Source: Verrucomicrobiia bacterium (GTDB lineage: Bacteria; Verrucomicrobiota; Verrucomicrobiae; Limisphaerales; UBA11358). Taken from it: a stretch of 23,621 bases of DNA. The stretch covers positions 1-23,621 of the forward strand of contig JASHZU010000288.1 in the NCBI GenBank assembly GCA_030042375.1, given 5' to 3'. A program made the translations under genes and the position numbers. Numbering within the stretch: position 1 is the first letter of the stretch; every line of letters begins with the position of its first letter. Positions 8,196-15,947 of the stretch are shown here, one piece after another. The notes beneath the pieces are model-generated. The model worked only from the letters and a program-made list of their open reading frames with translations. It made no database searches and had not been told where the DNA came from.

Positions 8196-9526
8196 AACAA
8201 TTGCCTTTGTTTGACGCTCAAATATTGGGACACCAGCTCAGCGCTCAATCGCTCATTGGTGAGCAGGGAAAACCGCACGCCCAGCCGCTGCAAAATCTTT
8301 TGCAGTTCGCGCAACTTCTGCCAGCGCAAATGCCCGCCCAGTTCCAGGTATAAATCGTCCAGGCTGGCCACGCCCGTATTGCTAAACAGCGGCTTCACGC
8401 CAGGGGGCTGCAACATATTCACCAGCAGCAAATGCTGGCGGCGAATCAAATCCACGTTGCGGACAAAACTTTCCGCCACCGCCGGGTCGTCGAGTGCCGT
8501 CAGAAAAATCAACAACGCACGGCGGCGCAGGCGCAACCGGATGAACGTGCACAGCTCGTCAAAATCCGGCGTGACAATTTTCGGCTGAAGTGTGTAAAGC
8601 GCATCCCGGCAGGCGTTGTAATGTGCCTGGCCGTTTCTGGCGCGGACGAACTTTTGTACCTTATCGGCAAACGTAAGCAGTCCGAACAAATCGCCTTGCT
8701 GCTCCGCCGCCAGCCCCAGCACGAGAGCCGCCGTGACAAATCGTTCGAGTGCGGACTCCGCTCCCGCCGTTTCATTCGCCCGCCGCGCACTCAATCGGGA
8801 AGCGTCGACAATAACATAAACCTCTTGCGTTTTTTCGATTTGGAAAACTTTGGTAATCGGCTTGCCGCGCCGTGCAGTCGCTTTCCAGTGGATTTCATCA
8901 TAGCCGTCGCCGGGAACATATTCCCGGAGCTTTTCAAAGTCCCGCCCCTTGCCAATCTGCCGTTGCGCATGCAAACCAAACTGCCCACGGTTCAAAAAAA
9001 GCGCTGATAGATTTTTCCGGTCCTGCAGCAGGTTTGGATACACGCGGATTTCCGATTGCACGGGAACCGCTTTGCGCGCTGCCCAAAGGCCCAGTGGCGA
9101 TTCGCCTTCCACGAATGCATCACTAAAATTATAATTCCCGCGTTTCAATGGCGTGCACGGCCACGTTAAGCGTGACCATTCGCTTTGCGCGGGCAAAACC
9201 GTTTCCATCTCCGCCGTTTCGGTTTTGATTTCGCCAGGCCAGGGCAGCCCCACGCGCAACACCCGTTTATGTTGCTGCGCGTTGCGAATGCGCAGCTCCA
9301 GCTTGGCTTCGCGGTCTTTCGACATTCGCGAAACGGCCGGAAGTTCAATTCCAATTCCGGTAAGATTTTTTTGCGCGGCAAAAGCATCCACCATCGCGAT
9401 CAGCGCCAGGCCGCCGATAAAGAGCAGGCACACGCCTCCCGCTGTCGGCGACACCGCCGCAAGGAACGCAAACGGCAATATGATAACCGCCGTCCAAAAT
9501 AACAATCTGGAACGTGGGACAATCAT
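8192..9526 (-). CDS. DUF58 domain-containing protein
   Basis: The 444-residue protein has two N-terminal hydrophobic segments (about 8-28 and 30-50) that anchor it to the membrane. An immunoglobulin-like beta region follows, then the DUF58 signature at 194-240: GRDFEKLREYVPGDGYDEIHW (GRD...W214) and KATARRGKP, leading into a von Willebrand A-like fold. The metal-site-like motif is DASRLS (241-246), an incomplete form of DxSxS, so metal binding is doubtful. DUF58 proteins are the usual partners of MoxR ATPases, probably as substrate or adaptor. The gene overlaps moxR upstream (9523-9526) and the SpoIIM-like gene downstream (8192-8195) by four bases each, which fixes both start sites. Confidence 0.92.
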   Translation of the reverse strand: MIVPRSRLLFWTAVIILPFAFLAAVSPTAGGVCLLFIGGLALIAMVDAFAAQKNLTGIGIELPAVSRMSKDREAKLELRIRNAQQHKRVLRVGLPWPGEIKTETAEMETVLPAQSEWSRLTWPCTPLKRGNYNFSDAFVEGESPLGLWAARKAVPVQSEIRVYPNLLQDRKNLSALFLNRGQFGLHAQRQIGKGRDFEKLREYVPGDGYDEIHWKATARRGKPITKVFQIEKTQEVYVIVDASRLSARRANETAGAESALERFVTAALVLGLAAEQQGDLFGLLTFADKVQKFVRARNGQAHYNACRDALYTLQPKIVTPDFDELCTFIRLRLRRRALLIFLTALDDPAVAESFVRNVDLIRRQHLLLVNMLQPPGVKPLFSNTGVASLDDLYLELGGHLRWQKLRELQKILQRLGVRFSLLTNERLSAELVSQYLSVKQRQLL

Positions 9527-10482
9527 CGTGGCACAGCGATTTGTTGGAGAATTTGCTGGATGACTTCCGATACCGTCAGCCCTTCAATTTCAAATTCGGG
9601 TCGCAGGATTAAGCGATGTTCCAGGACAGGTGGCGTCATCACTTTGATATCATCCGGCGTCACAAAATCGCGGCCGGAAATGGCCGCGTAAGCCCGTGCT
9701 GCCATGATGAGTGATTGCGTGGCGCGCGGTCCCGCGCCTACCAGAATGCTCTCGTGCGTGCGCGTCGCCCTGACGATGTCTACTAGGTAGGCAATTAATT
9801 CTTCACGAAGTACGATAGCCGCGAGCCCCTGGCGCAATTCCACCAAATCCTCTGCTTTGATGACTGGCTGGACGACGCCTTGCGCGAGCAATGCTTCCGG
9901 CGCTTCTTTGGTCATCGTTCGTTGCGCCAGCGCCAGTTCGTCTGCGCGATCGGGCGCCGCCATCGTGATTTTGAGCATGAAGCGGTCTTTCTGCGCTTCG
10001 GGCAGGGGATAAGTCCCTTCATACTCAATCGGGTTCTGTGTGGCGAAGACGGTAAAATTCGGAGGCAGCGAATGTGTCTCGCGGTCGATGGTGACAAGCC
10101 GCTCCTGCATCGCTTGCAGCAACGCGGATTGTGTCTTGGCCGGCGCACGATTGATTTCGTCAGCCAGCAGGAACGATGTAAAAATCGGGCCTTTAATGAG
10201 CGAAAATTCATTGCGCTGCAGGTTGAAGACGTTCGTGCCGGTGATGTCTGCGGGCATGAGGTCCGGCGTAAACTGGATGCGCGCAAAGTCAGCCCCCAAC
10301 ACGTGCGCGAGGGTCCGCACCAACATAGTTTTGGCCACGCCGGGTACGCCCTCGATGAGCGCGTGATTGCCGGTGAAAATGCAGATGAGCGCTTTCTCAA
10401 TGACATCATGCTGGCCGATAATGACCTTGCCGGTCTCGTGCCGCGCTTGGGTGAGGACTTCCTTGAGCCGTTCTGTATTCAT
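9523..10482 (-). CDS. moxR: MoxR-family AAA+ ATPase
   Basis: The 319-residue protein matches the usual length of MoxR AAA+ ATPases, which act as chaperones or remodelling factors for vWA/DUF58 partners. The Walker A motif is GVPGVAKT (45-52) and Walker B is LLADEINR (105-112). The sensor-1 region is ATQNP (147-151), and an arginine-finger-like EAQKDRF lies at 162-168. The lid domain follows with TPDDIKVMTPPVLEHRL near the C-terminus. It is cytoplasmic, with no hydrophobic segment. The ATG overlaps the end of the DUF4350 gene by four bases, and its stop overlaps the DUF58 start by four. All ATPase residues appear intact, so an active enzyme is expected. The client process is not known from sequence. 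Confidence 0.95.
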   Translation of the reverse strand: MNTERLKEVLTQARHETGKVIIGQHDVIEKALICIFTGNHALIEGVPGVAKTMLVRTLAHVLGADFARIQFTPDLMPADITGTNVFNLQRNEFSLIKGPIFTSFLLADEINRAPAKTQSALLQAMQERLVTIDRETHSLPPNFTVFATQNPIEYEGTYPLPEAQKDRFMLKITMAAPDRADELALAQRTMTKEAPEALLAQGVVQPVIKAEDLVELRQGLAAIVLREELIAYLVDIVRATRTHESILVGAGPRATQSLIMAARAYAAISGRDFVTPDDIKVMTPPVLEHRLILRPEFEIEGLTVSEVIQQILQQIAVPR

Positions 10483-11741
10483 AGATTTGGATTTCGTGTT
10501 CCGAGAGTTTCGGAAATTTTTTTGTAAGTTTCAATTGGGTTTGAACCGGAGGCAGAACTTTCCGAGGAAAAAATTGCTTCCGCCTGTTGGAATCGCGGAG
10601 TCGAAATTTTCCCTTTTTGAGCGGTCGATTTTTTCCACTCGGCAAAACAGGTTGCCAGGATATCGCGCCGGGCAACGCTCCGCCGGAGCAGATTTACAAA
10701 GCCCGTGGCCGAATCTCTGCCGGTCACAAAATCTTCACGCCGGCTGTCGGCCAGCGGCGGGACCAGGCTGAGAGAATTTTTCCAGATAAATAAAACCGCC
10801 AGCAAAATTAAGCCCCCCATCAGCCCCTCCAGGCGGTACTTGCGCATGAGTGTTGCCACGCCGGAAGTGTCAACAATTCCAAAATGCGATTCGTCGAAAA
10901 CGACATTTTTGCTTGGGCCAATAAACCATGCCAGCAGGTCTGGGTGCCGGTCCTTCGTCATGGCCTCGTTGCTGACAAAATACGAATCCGTCGCCATGAC
11001 GACCGAACCCTCGCCGAATTTCCGCTCGATAATCACCGCGTTGGTCCCGCGCGCATAAATCACCTGCCACAACGGCCCCAGGTTGGTGAAGACAACGCCG
11101 CTATGCCATTGCAGCACGTCCGGCAGCGGCAACTTTGCCTTTCTAAAAACATTCATCGGCAAATAATGGCCGTCATCCTGCTCAAGGGTTCGGAAAGTCG
11201 TGTTGAAATCCCATTTGTCTTCTAGTGAAATCAGCCTCTCCTCATCATCCGTGTCATTCTCCTGTTTCTTTATTCCATGGTGCAGTGTCTTTTTATGCTG
11301 TTTCATCTTGGCGGATTTTTCCGAATTCGTTCCCTCATCCCAATTGGTATCCTCCTCATCGAAATCAAAAACTTCTGGTTCATACATGGGATAGAAAGTG
11401 ATGGCCAGCCGCCCGCCGCGCGCGAGAAAATCCTGGATATCATGAAATGTCTCTGGCGGAAGCCAATTCCATTCATAAGGATCTCCTGCCAGGTGCAGAT
11501 AAACCGTTTGCGGCTCCTCCGGCAGTTCACTGGAATCGCTGAAATCGCGCCACACGGACAGCCCAGGAATTTTTTCAAGGCTCTCATACAAGGCCATTGC
11601 CCCCAATGGATCCGCCCGCAATGAAGAGTACGGTGGATAAACATCGCCGGCCTCAAATCGAAGTTCGAACAAATCGACGATGCCAAATATGAGCGCCGCC
11701 GCGCAGCTAACCAAAATCATTATGGGAAAATATCGCTTCAT
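10479..11741 (-). CDS. DUF4350 domain-containing membrane protein
   Basis: The 420-residue protein begins with an N-terminal membrane anchor (about 5-24). The motif RADPLGAMALYESL (42-55) follows, the typical opening of DUF4350 proteins, which have a GATase/GldG-like fold. A second transmembrane helix lies near 303-321, and about 100 cytoplasmic residues follow. An unusually acidic and lysine-rich insertion sits in the extracytoplasmic part (around 125-170, with runs such as FDFDEEDTNWDE). DUF4350 genes recur beside MoxR/DUF58/DUF4129 genes, as here. The start overlaps the stop of the DUF4129 gene (11738-11741), and the stop overlaps the moxR start. No enzymatic residues could be assigned, so the function remains an envelope-associated partner of MoxR by context. 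Confidence 0.82.
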   Translation of the reverse strand: MKRYFPIMILVSCAAALIFGIVDLFELRFEAGDVYPPYSSLRADPLGAMALYESLEKIPGLSVWRDFSDSSELPEEPQTVYLHLAGDPYEWNWLPPETFHDIQDFLARGGRLAITFYPMYEPEVFDFDEEDTNWDEGTNSEKSAKMKQHKKTLHHGIKKQENDTDDEERLISLEDKWDFNTTFRTLEQDDGHYLPMNVFRKAKLPLPDVLQWHSGVVFTNLGPLWQVIYARGTNAVIIERKFGEGSVVMATDSYFVSNEAMTKDRHPDLLAWFIGPSKNVVFDESHFGIVDTSGVATLMRKYRLEGLMGGLILLAVLFIWKNSLSLVPPLADSRREDFVTGRDSATGFVNLLRRSVARRDILATCFAEWKKSTAQKGKISTPRFQQAEAIFSSESSASGSNPIETYKKISETLGTRNPNL

Positions 11742-13375
11742 GCGCCGGTTTTGATGCGCTCGACATTCAAGGCAAACTGGTTGACCGAATCCATGTTAAC
11801 CTGGTGCATGCCATACCACACCGCTTCGAAAACAGAAATGTTTTGCCCGAAGAGAGAAAGCAGATCTGGAAATGAATGTCCCCGCCGGCGCAACTCGCGC
11901 TCGTAGTCGCGGTTTGATTTGAACCTCGCAATGCTGATTAAGTTTCGAGCCGCAAGGTGTGACAGGCTGGCCAGGTAAAACGCGCGCATGGCCAGGCGCA
12001 ATTCGCCCCGCGCCAGCAATTCACGCGCAAGTTTCGTCCAGCCTTCCTCCGGCAATTGGTCCGCGCCCACGTTTTCATCGGCCAGGTCGGGGACAGGAAG
12101 AATCGCTTCGCTGGCTACCACTGGAGGCGATTTCCGCCGGCCCCGCAAGACACGGTAGATAACAATCGCCAAAGTGGAAGCCACCACGGCAACAAGGGTC
12201 CAAAGCAACAAGTGCACGGCCGTAATCCAGCCAAAACTGGGCGAAGTATTCTCAGGCTTGGGATGCCAGTTTTTGAAAAGTTTCCGCAGCAATTCATTGA
12301 TCCAATGCAAGACGGCGCGCGCCCATTTCCGGAGCATATCGCTCACCTTATCAAAAAATTTCCCAATGGGACCTTCCTCGGCATCGGTGTCCTGGATTTT
12401 TTCGCGCGGCATTCGCCACGTGTATTTCCTCTCGTGAATGGTCTGGTCAATTGCCTGGTCGAGTGTCGATGAAGAAACCTGCGCTGGCGGTTGTGGCTTT
12501 GGTGTGGTGTCAGCAGCCATTGCGGGCGCTGAAACAAAAATCGCGGCGAAAATTAAGATGGCCGCAAGGGCCTTTGGTGTGGAAAAGAGATTTAGCTCGG
12601 CTTTTAAATCCTCGCCGGATTCCAGCGACTCTCCGTAAAAACATCGCAACGCATAAAACGTTTTTAAAATCGGGTCCACGCACAGGTAAGTAAGCCCAAA
12701 CATGGCGGCGAAAAACGTTGAGTTCAACATGCTAAAGGAACTTTTGGTAAAAACGGATTCGATGCCAAACAGCATCTTTAGCAAACCTGGTAGTAGAAAA
12801 CATACCGTCGTCCAGTTCAGAAAAACATAAAGACCAAAAGCAATCAGGATTAAAAGGGCGATAATATTTTGCCTGGGCCACAGCGCCGCCTGTCGCGATG
12901 ATTTTTTAAAAAGGCGTGTCAGTCCTTCCTCTCCGTCGTCCAGCGCCGTCACATTTTGGTAAAACGCATAGACCCACGCGAATGGCAGCAATGGAATTGC
13001 GGACAGGGGAATGAGAAACAAGCCCAGCGGCTGCAATATGGTTTGTGCCAGGAAGATCCGCACGATTCGTTTGAAATTCAGGGCCGGTGCGGGTGCAGCG
13101 GCCAATTGGGCGCGGATGCGGCGGCAGAAAATAACCTGCCAGAATTTCATCCACAAAAACGAAAGTCCCATCATCAGGCTGGCTTCGGCCAGATGCTCAC
13201 CGGCAAACGGGCTTCGGCTCATGTCCGCCCAAAAATATAACAGGCCCAGCCTAAACGGTATCGCCCCCAGATAGTAAGCCGCCAGCGTTGCCGTCGGCGC
13301 CGTGCGTAGCAAATGAACGGATTCTTCGATCATGTCGAAGGCTCCTTTGCCTTGTCGTCGGCGCGCGTGTTTCAT
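11738..13375 (-). CDS. Polytopic membrane protein with C-terminal DUF4129 domain
   Basis: I place the start at ATG 13375, giving 545 residues, because this makes the same ATGA overlap with the upstream stop (13372-13375) seen at the next five junctions. The longer frame from 13402 would add nine residues and overlap by 31 bases. The N-terminal half holds several hydrophobic segments (around 30-55, 70-90, 110-140, 170-200, 220-240, 268-290), the last ending in a signal-peptidase-like APAMAAD. A charged extracytoplasmic region (about 290-380) and another transmembrane helix (about 383-408) follow, then a cytoplasmic DUF4129 domain (about 446-541) containing LLARGELRLAMRAFYLASL. DUF4129 is known from transglutaminase-like and MoxR-linked proteins. 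The polytopic N-terminus is an additional, unrecognised module. Confidence 0.82.
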   Translation of the reverse strand: MKHARRRQGKGAFDMIEESVHLLRTAPTATLAAYYLGAIPFRLGLLYFWADMSRSPFAGEHLAEASLMMGLSFLWMKFWQVIFCRRIRAQLAAAPAPALNFKRIVRIFLAQTILQPLGLFLIPLSAIPLLPFAWVYAFYQNVTALDDGEEGLTRLFKKSSRQAALWPRQNIIALLILIAFGLYVFLNWTTVCFLLPGLLKMLFGIESVFTKSSFSMLNSTFFAAMFGLTYLCVDPILKTFYALRCFYGESLESGEDLKAELNLFSTPKALAAILIFAAIFVSAPAMAADTTPKPQPPAQVSSSTLDQAIDQTIHERKYTWRMPREKIQDTDAEEGPIGKFFDKVSDMLRKWARAVLHWINELLRKLFKNWHPKPENTSPSFGWITAVHLLLWTLVAVVASTLAIVIYRVLRGRRKSPPVVASEAILPVPDLADENVGADQLPEEGWTKLARELLARGELRLAMRAFYLASLSHLAARNLISIARFKSNRDYERELRRRGHSFPDLLSLFGQNISVFEAVWYGMHQVNMDSVNQFALNVERIKTGA

Positions 13376-13698
13376 TGCTGGTCCATCCAATTGGCCTGCC
13401 AAATCGTTCCTTCATGGAAGGAGCTGGGCAATTTCAATAAATAATTGCCATAAAGAAAAAAGAAATACCACACGATCAGGAAGCCCAGCGCTGCCTGGCT
13501 AAGCCAAAGAATTTTGACGAGGCCAAAACGCCGCGTCTGCGGCTTGTGCGTCAGCTTTATCAGGCAAGCGGTGCAGACCACCCGGTCGTCATGTTCAGTA
13601 ATGCATTCGCGGCAGAAAAAATTTTTGCACTCCGGGCAGCGTGCCACGGCTTCGCGCATGGCATGGTTAAAACAACGTTGATGGGTCAATGATTGCAT
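13372..13698 (-). CDS. Small zinc-binding (B-box/zinc-ribbon-like) single-pass membrane protein
   Basis: The 108-residue protein has an N-terminal Cys/His cluster: C9, H12, C21, C24, C29, C32, H36, C42 and C45. This spacing suits a double zinc site of B-box or rhombosome-associated zinc-ribbon type. One transmembrane helix follows (about 63-84), then a 24-residue tail. The start is ATG 13698 rather than the longer frame to 13785, because the cysteine cluster then begins at once and the start lies ten bases after the stop of the preceding gene. The stop overlaps the DUF4129 start by four bases. It has no catalytic features; it may be a membrane-tethered protein-interaction module. Function is unknown. 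Confidence 0.72.
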   Translation of the reverse strand: MQSLTHQRCFNHAMREAVARCPECKNFFCRECITEHDDRVVCTACLIKLTHKPQTRRFGLVKILWLSQAALGFLIVWYFFFLYGNYLLKLPSSFHEGTIWQANWMDQQ

Positions 13699-13708
13699 AG
13701 CCGAAAAA

Positions 13709-14308
13709 TCAAGGATTCGCAGGCGGCGGATTATCCATCGCGTTCGCAGTTGTACTCTCTGCTGCTGGTTCTGTGGCAGGGGCAACAGGTGCGGCCGATT
13801 CCCGCATGGCGACTAAAACGGCTTCATGAGAAAGTTCACCCCCTTGGGCTGTAACAATCAGTGGGCGAATTTTATCCAAAACCCGCCGGGTTTTTGGGAC
13901 GCGGCACAACGAGGGCAGTGATTCGATTTGGACCGCCGTCCGCAAATAACAAACACAACCTGTCCCCAGGAGATTATTAATCAGTAGAAAGAAAGAGATA
14001 ATGGCAAAAAGGACCAGCCAGGTGATGATGGCCGCGATATTGTGCTCTCCAGACATCTGGCAGGTCACCAACCCAACAAGGCAAATCAACAAGGGCACAG
14101 CCAGAATGGCGTTCCAGACGACACGACGTTTCGTTTCCTGGACAATAATAAGCTGGATATCGCTGAAATAGAAACGCTTGTAGGTTTCTGTATAGCCGTT
14201 GGAATTGACCCGTAGCAAATGGTCCGGCCCCAGCCAGAGGCTGGATAATCTGATCCCTGCGAACATGCGCGTTAAACGTTGATAACGAATTTCAGAAGCG
14301 GGTTCCAT
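13709..14308 (-). CDS. Hypothetical two-TM membrane protein
   Basis: I do not recognise a named family. Starting at ATG 14308, which overlaps the upstream stop by 17 bases, the product has 199 residues; the longer frame to 14443 would run deep into the preceding gene. The N-terminus has a compact segment with YTETYKRFYFSDIQLIIVQE (40-59, 20 residues), reminiscent of the membrane-proximal strand of bacterial PH-like proteins. Two transmembrane helices lie at about 66-84 and 90-113. A basic region follows (RTAVQIESLPSLCRVPKTRR), and the tail from about 170 is Ala/Pro/Thr-rich and low in complexity. It sits between two zinc-ribbon membrane proteins in the operon, so it probably works in the same membrane complex; that is inference from position only. 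Confidence 0.7.
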   Translation of the reverse strand: MEPASEIRYQRLTRMFAGIRLSSLWLGPDHLLRVNSNGYTETYKRFYFSDIQLIIVQETKRRVVWNAILAVPLLICLVGLVTCQMSGEHNIAAIITWLVLFAIISFFLLINNLLGTGCVCYLRTAVQIESLPSLCRVPKTRRVLDKIRPLIVTAQGGELSHEAVLVAMRESAAPVAPATEPAAESTTANAMDNPPPANP

Positions 14309-14891
14309 GATACAAAGTTGAATGAATAATCCACACCGCCCAACCGGCAATCGTGAGCATGGCAACAACAATGGCGATGATAAAGCGAACCTTCGTCCGG
14401 CGCAAAATACCCTGGGGCGCGTTCCAATACCGTATCGCCACATACAACGACATCGGAGCTGTCACGAAAGTAAAATAATAAAGCACCACAGTGGCCAGCG
14501 GGTAAACTGCCAGGGCCAGCGCAATGCTGTCGTAAAGCGTGCGTTGATTCTCCAGGTTCTTGATTTTTCCCTTGGTTCTTCCGGCTTCCAGACAAGCGGG
14601 GCAAAAATGTTTGCCATGGAGCGGGCAGTCGCACAAGGCGCAAAGAAACCGTCCACAACCGTCACAGGGCAAGACCGCTTTTTTTTGCGGATGGTAAAAA
14701 CAACTTGATTCACCCTCCACCATGATGGTTTCGCCGCTTCGGCCAGTGCTGATTTTGCGGAAAAGCGCGGGAAAAACTTCGCCCAACAGTGGCACTCCGC
14801 AGGCGGGGCAGGGGCCAAATCCGCGCTGATTAAACGGTCCTCCCATCAACCACGCCTGGCACGCCGGACATTGAATCAGCGCATTATTCAT
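14292..14891 (-). CDS. Zinc-ribbon/B-box-like two-TM membrane protein
   Basis: The 199-residue product starts with two CPAC knuckles (residues 8-11 and 28-31), forming a probable four-cysteine zinc ribbon. A second Cys/His-rich cluster follows at 64-100 (C64, H67, C76, C79, C84, C87, C89, H92, H95, C97, C100), which resembles a B-box zinc finger. Two hydrophobic segments lie at about 120-150 and 168-190, so the zinc domains are probably cytoplasmic. The start is three bases after the stop of the GYF_2-RDD gene, and the end overlaps the next gene by 17 bases. The paired zinc modules parallel those of the smaller protein two genes downstream. No enzyme function is visible. Confidence 0.8.
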   Translation of the reverse strand: MNNALIQCPACQAWLMGGPFNQRGFGPCPACGVPLLGEVFPALFRKISTGRSGETIMVEGESSCFYHPQKKAVLPCDGCGRFLCALCDCPLHGKHFCPACLEAGRTKGKIKNLENQRTLYDSIALALAVYPLATVVLYYFTFVTAPMSLYVAIRYWNAPQGILRRTKVRFIIAIVVAMLTIAGWAVWIIHSTLYHGTRF

Positions 14892-14894
14892 CCA

Positions 14895-15668
14895 CTATTT
14901 GTAAATGACACGCGTATTGCAGATATGATCATGCAAGGCGCGCTTTTGTTCGTCAAAAGCGACTATGATATACCCGATATAGCAGGCCAATTGGCTTAGC
15001 ATTTCCGCAAAGAAACGCCCCGTCGCACGGCCATAGCCAATCCGGCTGCCGTCACTCGAGACAATCTTGATACCGCAAGCCATCTTTCCTGGCGTGGCGC
15101 CATATTTGCCTACGAAAAAAATCTCATAAGCCATCTGGACGAATAAAAATCCCCCCTGCATCAACGATGGCAGGAGGGCGGGGAAAATGCCCGCTTCCGG
15201 CGGTTGCCCCGGCGCAGCGTGGCTGATCGAAAATATCATGATGACAAATACGATTGCCAGGGGCACGCCAATAATAAAACCGTCAATAATTTTTGCGGCT
15301 ACGCGAATCCAGAAACCGGCGTAGCGCAATTCGCCGGGATTGAGTGAAGCGCCTTCCTGCAATTTTTGGAGAAATGTCGGCTTGCAGGCCGCGCAGACAC
15401 GGACGTTTCCATAACCGATGGTCTCTTCCGCAGGAAATACTTTGCCACATTCGGAGCAAACGGCCTGGGGTCTGGCTTCTGCCGCTGTCACGCCAGTCCC
15501 CGAAGAAGCGCTTTGCCCTCTGGCCTCCCGGCAGGGAACCCAATCAGCCATTCCCTCCCGCCACACCAGCATGTCAGGCATTATCCGGCCGTCCCGCACC
15601 ATTTCATCAAACTGTTCGTCGCTTACCGGCCCGGCTTGTTTTCCCTGTTCAACATAATACCAGTTCAT
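14895..15668 (-). CDS. GYF_2 - zinc ribbon - RDD membrane protein (first gene of the MoxR operon)
   Basis: The 257-residue product joins three modules. A GYF_2 domain fills residues 1-50 (NWYYVEQGKQAGPVSDEQF, then WREGMADWVPC). A short Cys4 zinc ribbon follows at 71-95 (CSEC ... CAAC). An RDD domain occupies about 115-257, with AGFWIRVAAKIIDG, ATPGKMACGIKIV and RALHDHICNTRVIYK as its three conserved stretches. The GYF_2 and zinc parts are presumably cytoplasmic. The ATG at 15668 places the GYF_2 motif at the very N-terminus. It is the first gene after the divergent control region and is followed three bases later by the zinc-ribbon protein. Together with the last gene, it brackets the operon with RDD proteins. 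Confidence 0.88.
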   Translation of the reverse strand: MNWYYVEQGKQAGPVSDEQFDEMVRDGRIMPDMLVWREGMADWVPCREARGQSASSGTGVTAAEARPQAVCSECGKVFPAEETIGYGNVRVCAACKPTFLQKLQEGASLNPGELRYAGFWIRVAAKIIDGFIIGVPLAIVFVIMIFSISHAAPGQPPEAGIFPALLPSLMQGGFLFVQMAYEIFFVGKYGATPGKMACGIKIVSSDGSRIGYGRATGRFFAEMLSQLACYIGYIIVAFDEQKRALHDHICNTRVIYK

Positions 15669-15752
15669 AATTGTGGCTCGTCGCTGATTCTCAAATGGAA
15701 CGCCTGGTCAAATCTGTCCCTCCAAAATGCCGGTAGGAAATTAACTTTGCAA

Positions 15753-15771
15753 AATAAATCAGCGATTTATT
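15753..15771. promoter_or_regulatory. Perfect 8-3-8 inverted repeat in the divergent control region
   Basis: AATAAATC-AGC-GATTTATT is a perfect AT-rich palindrome. It lies about 85 bases upstream of the start of the - strand MoxR operon and about 175 bases before the GH5 gene. Its form and position suit an operator for a dimeric regulator; it lacks the GC-rich stem and T-run of a terminator. Which regulator would use it is unknown. Confidence 0.4.
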
Positions 15772-15827
15772 CCCTTCCTCTCCGGAAAAGTCAAAAATCC
15801 ATGTTTTTCGTGGAAAGCTTAAAGGCG

Positions 15828-15847
15828 TACCCCTCAAAATAGGGGTG
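15828..15847. promoter_or_regulatory. Candidate NarL-type operator upstream of GH5 gene
   Basis: TACCCCT-N6-AGGGGTG is a nearly perfect inverted repeat. Both half-sites fit or nearly fit the TACYNMT heptamer recognised by NarL-type regulators, although the NarL spacer is two bases and here it is six. It ends 100 bases before the GH5 start. A second copy lies at 22874-22893, and both share the extended block AGGGGTRGTT. The local NarL-type response regulator (19971-20600) is the obvious candidate binder; this is inference. Confidence 0.5.
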
Positions 15848-15947
15848 GTTCTCAACCGGCAGATTTGTTTTACTCAGGCTAAAATATACGTGTGTCAAAT
15901 TAAGTTTAATGATTGCTTCAATTCCGTTTGTACAGAGTGATTAATAT

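Noticed and set aside
13699..13785. Longer N-terminus for the small zinc protein
   Set aside because: The extension is basic, lacks motifs and would overlap the preceding gene by 77 bases; the ATG at 13698 fits the spacing better.
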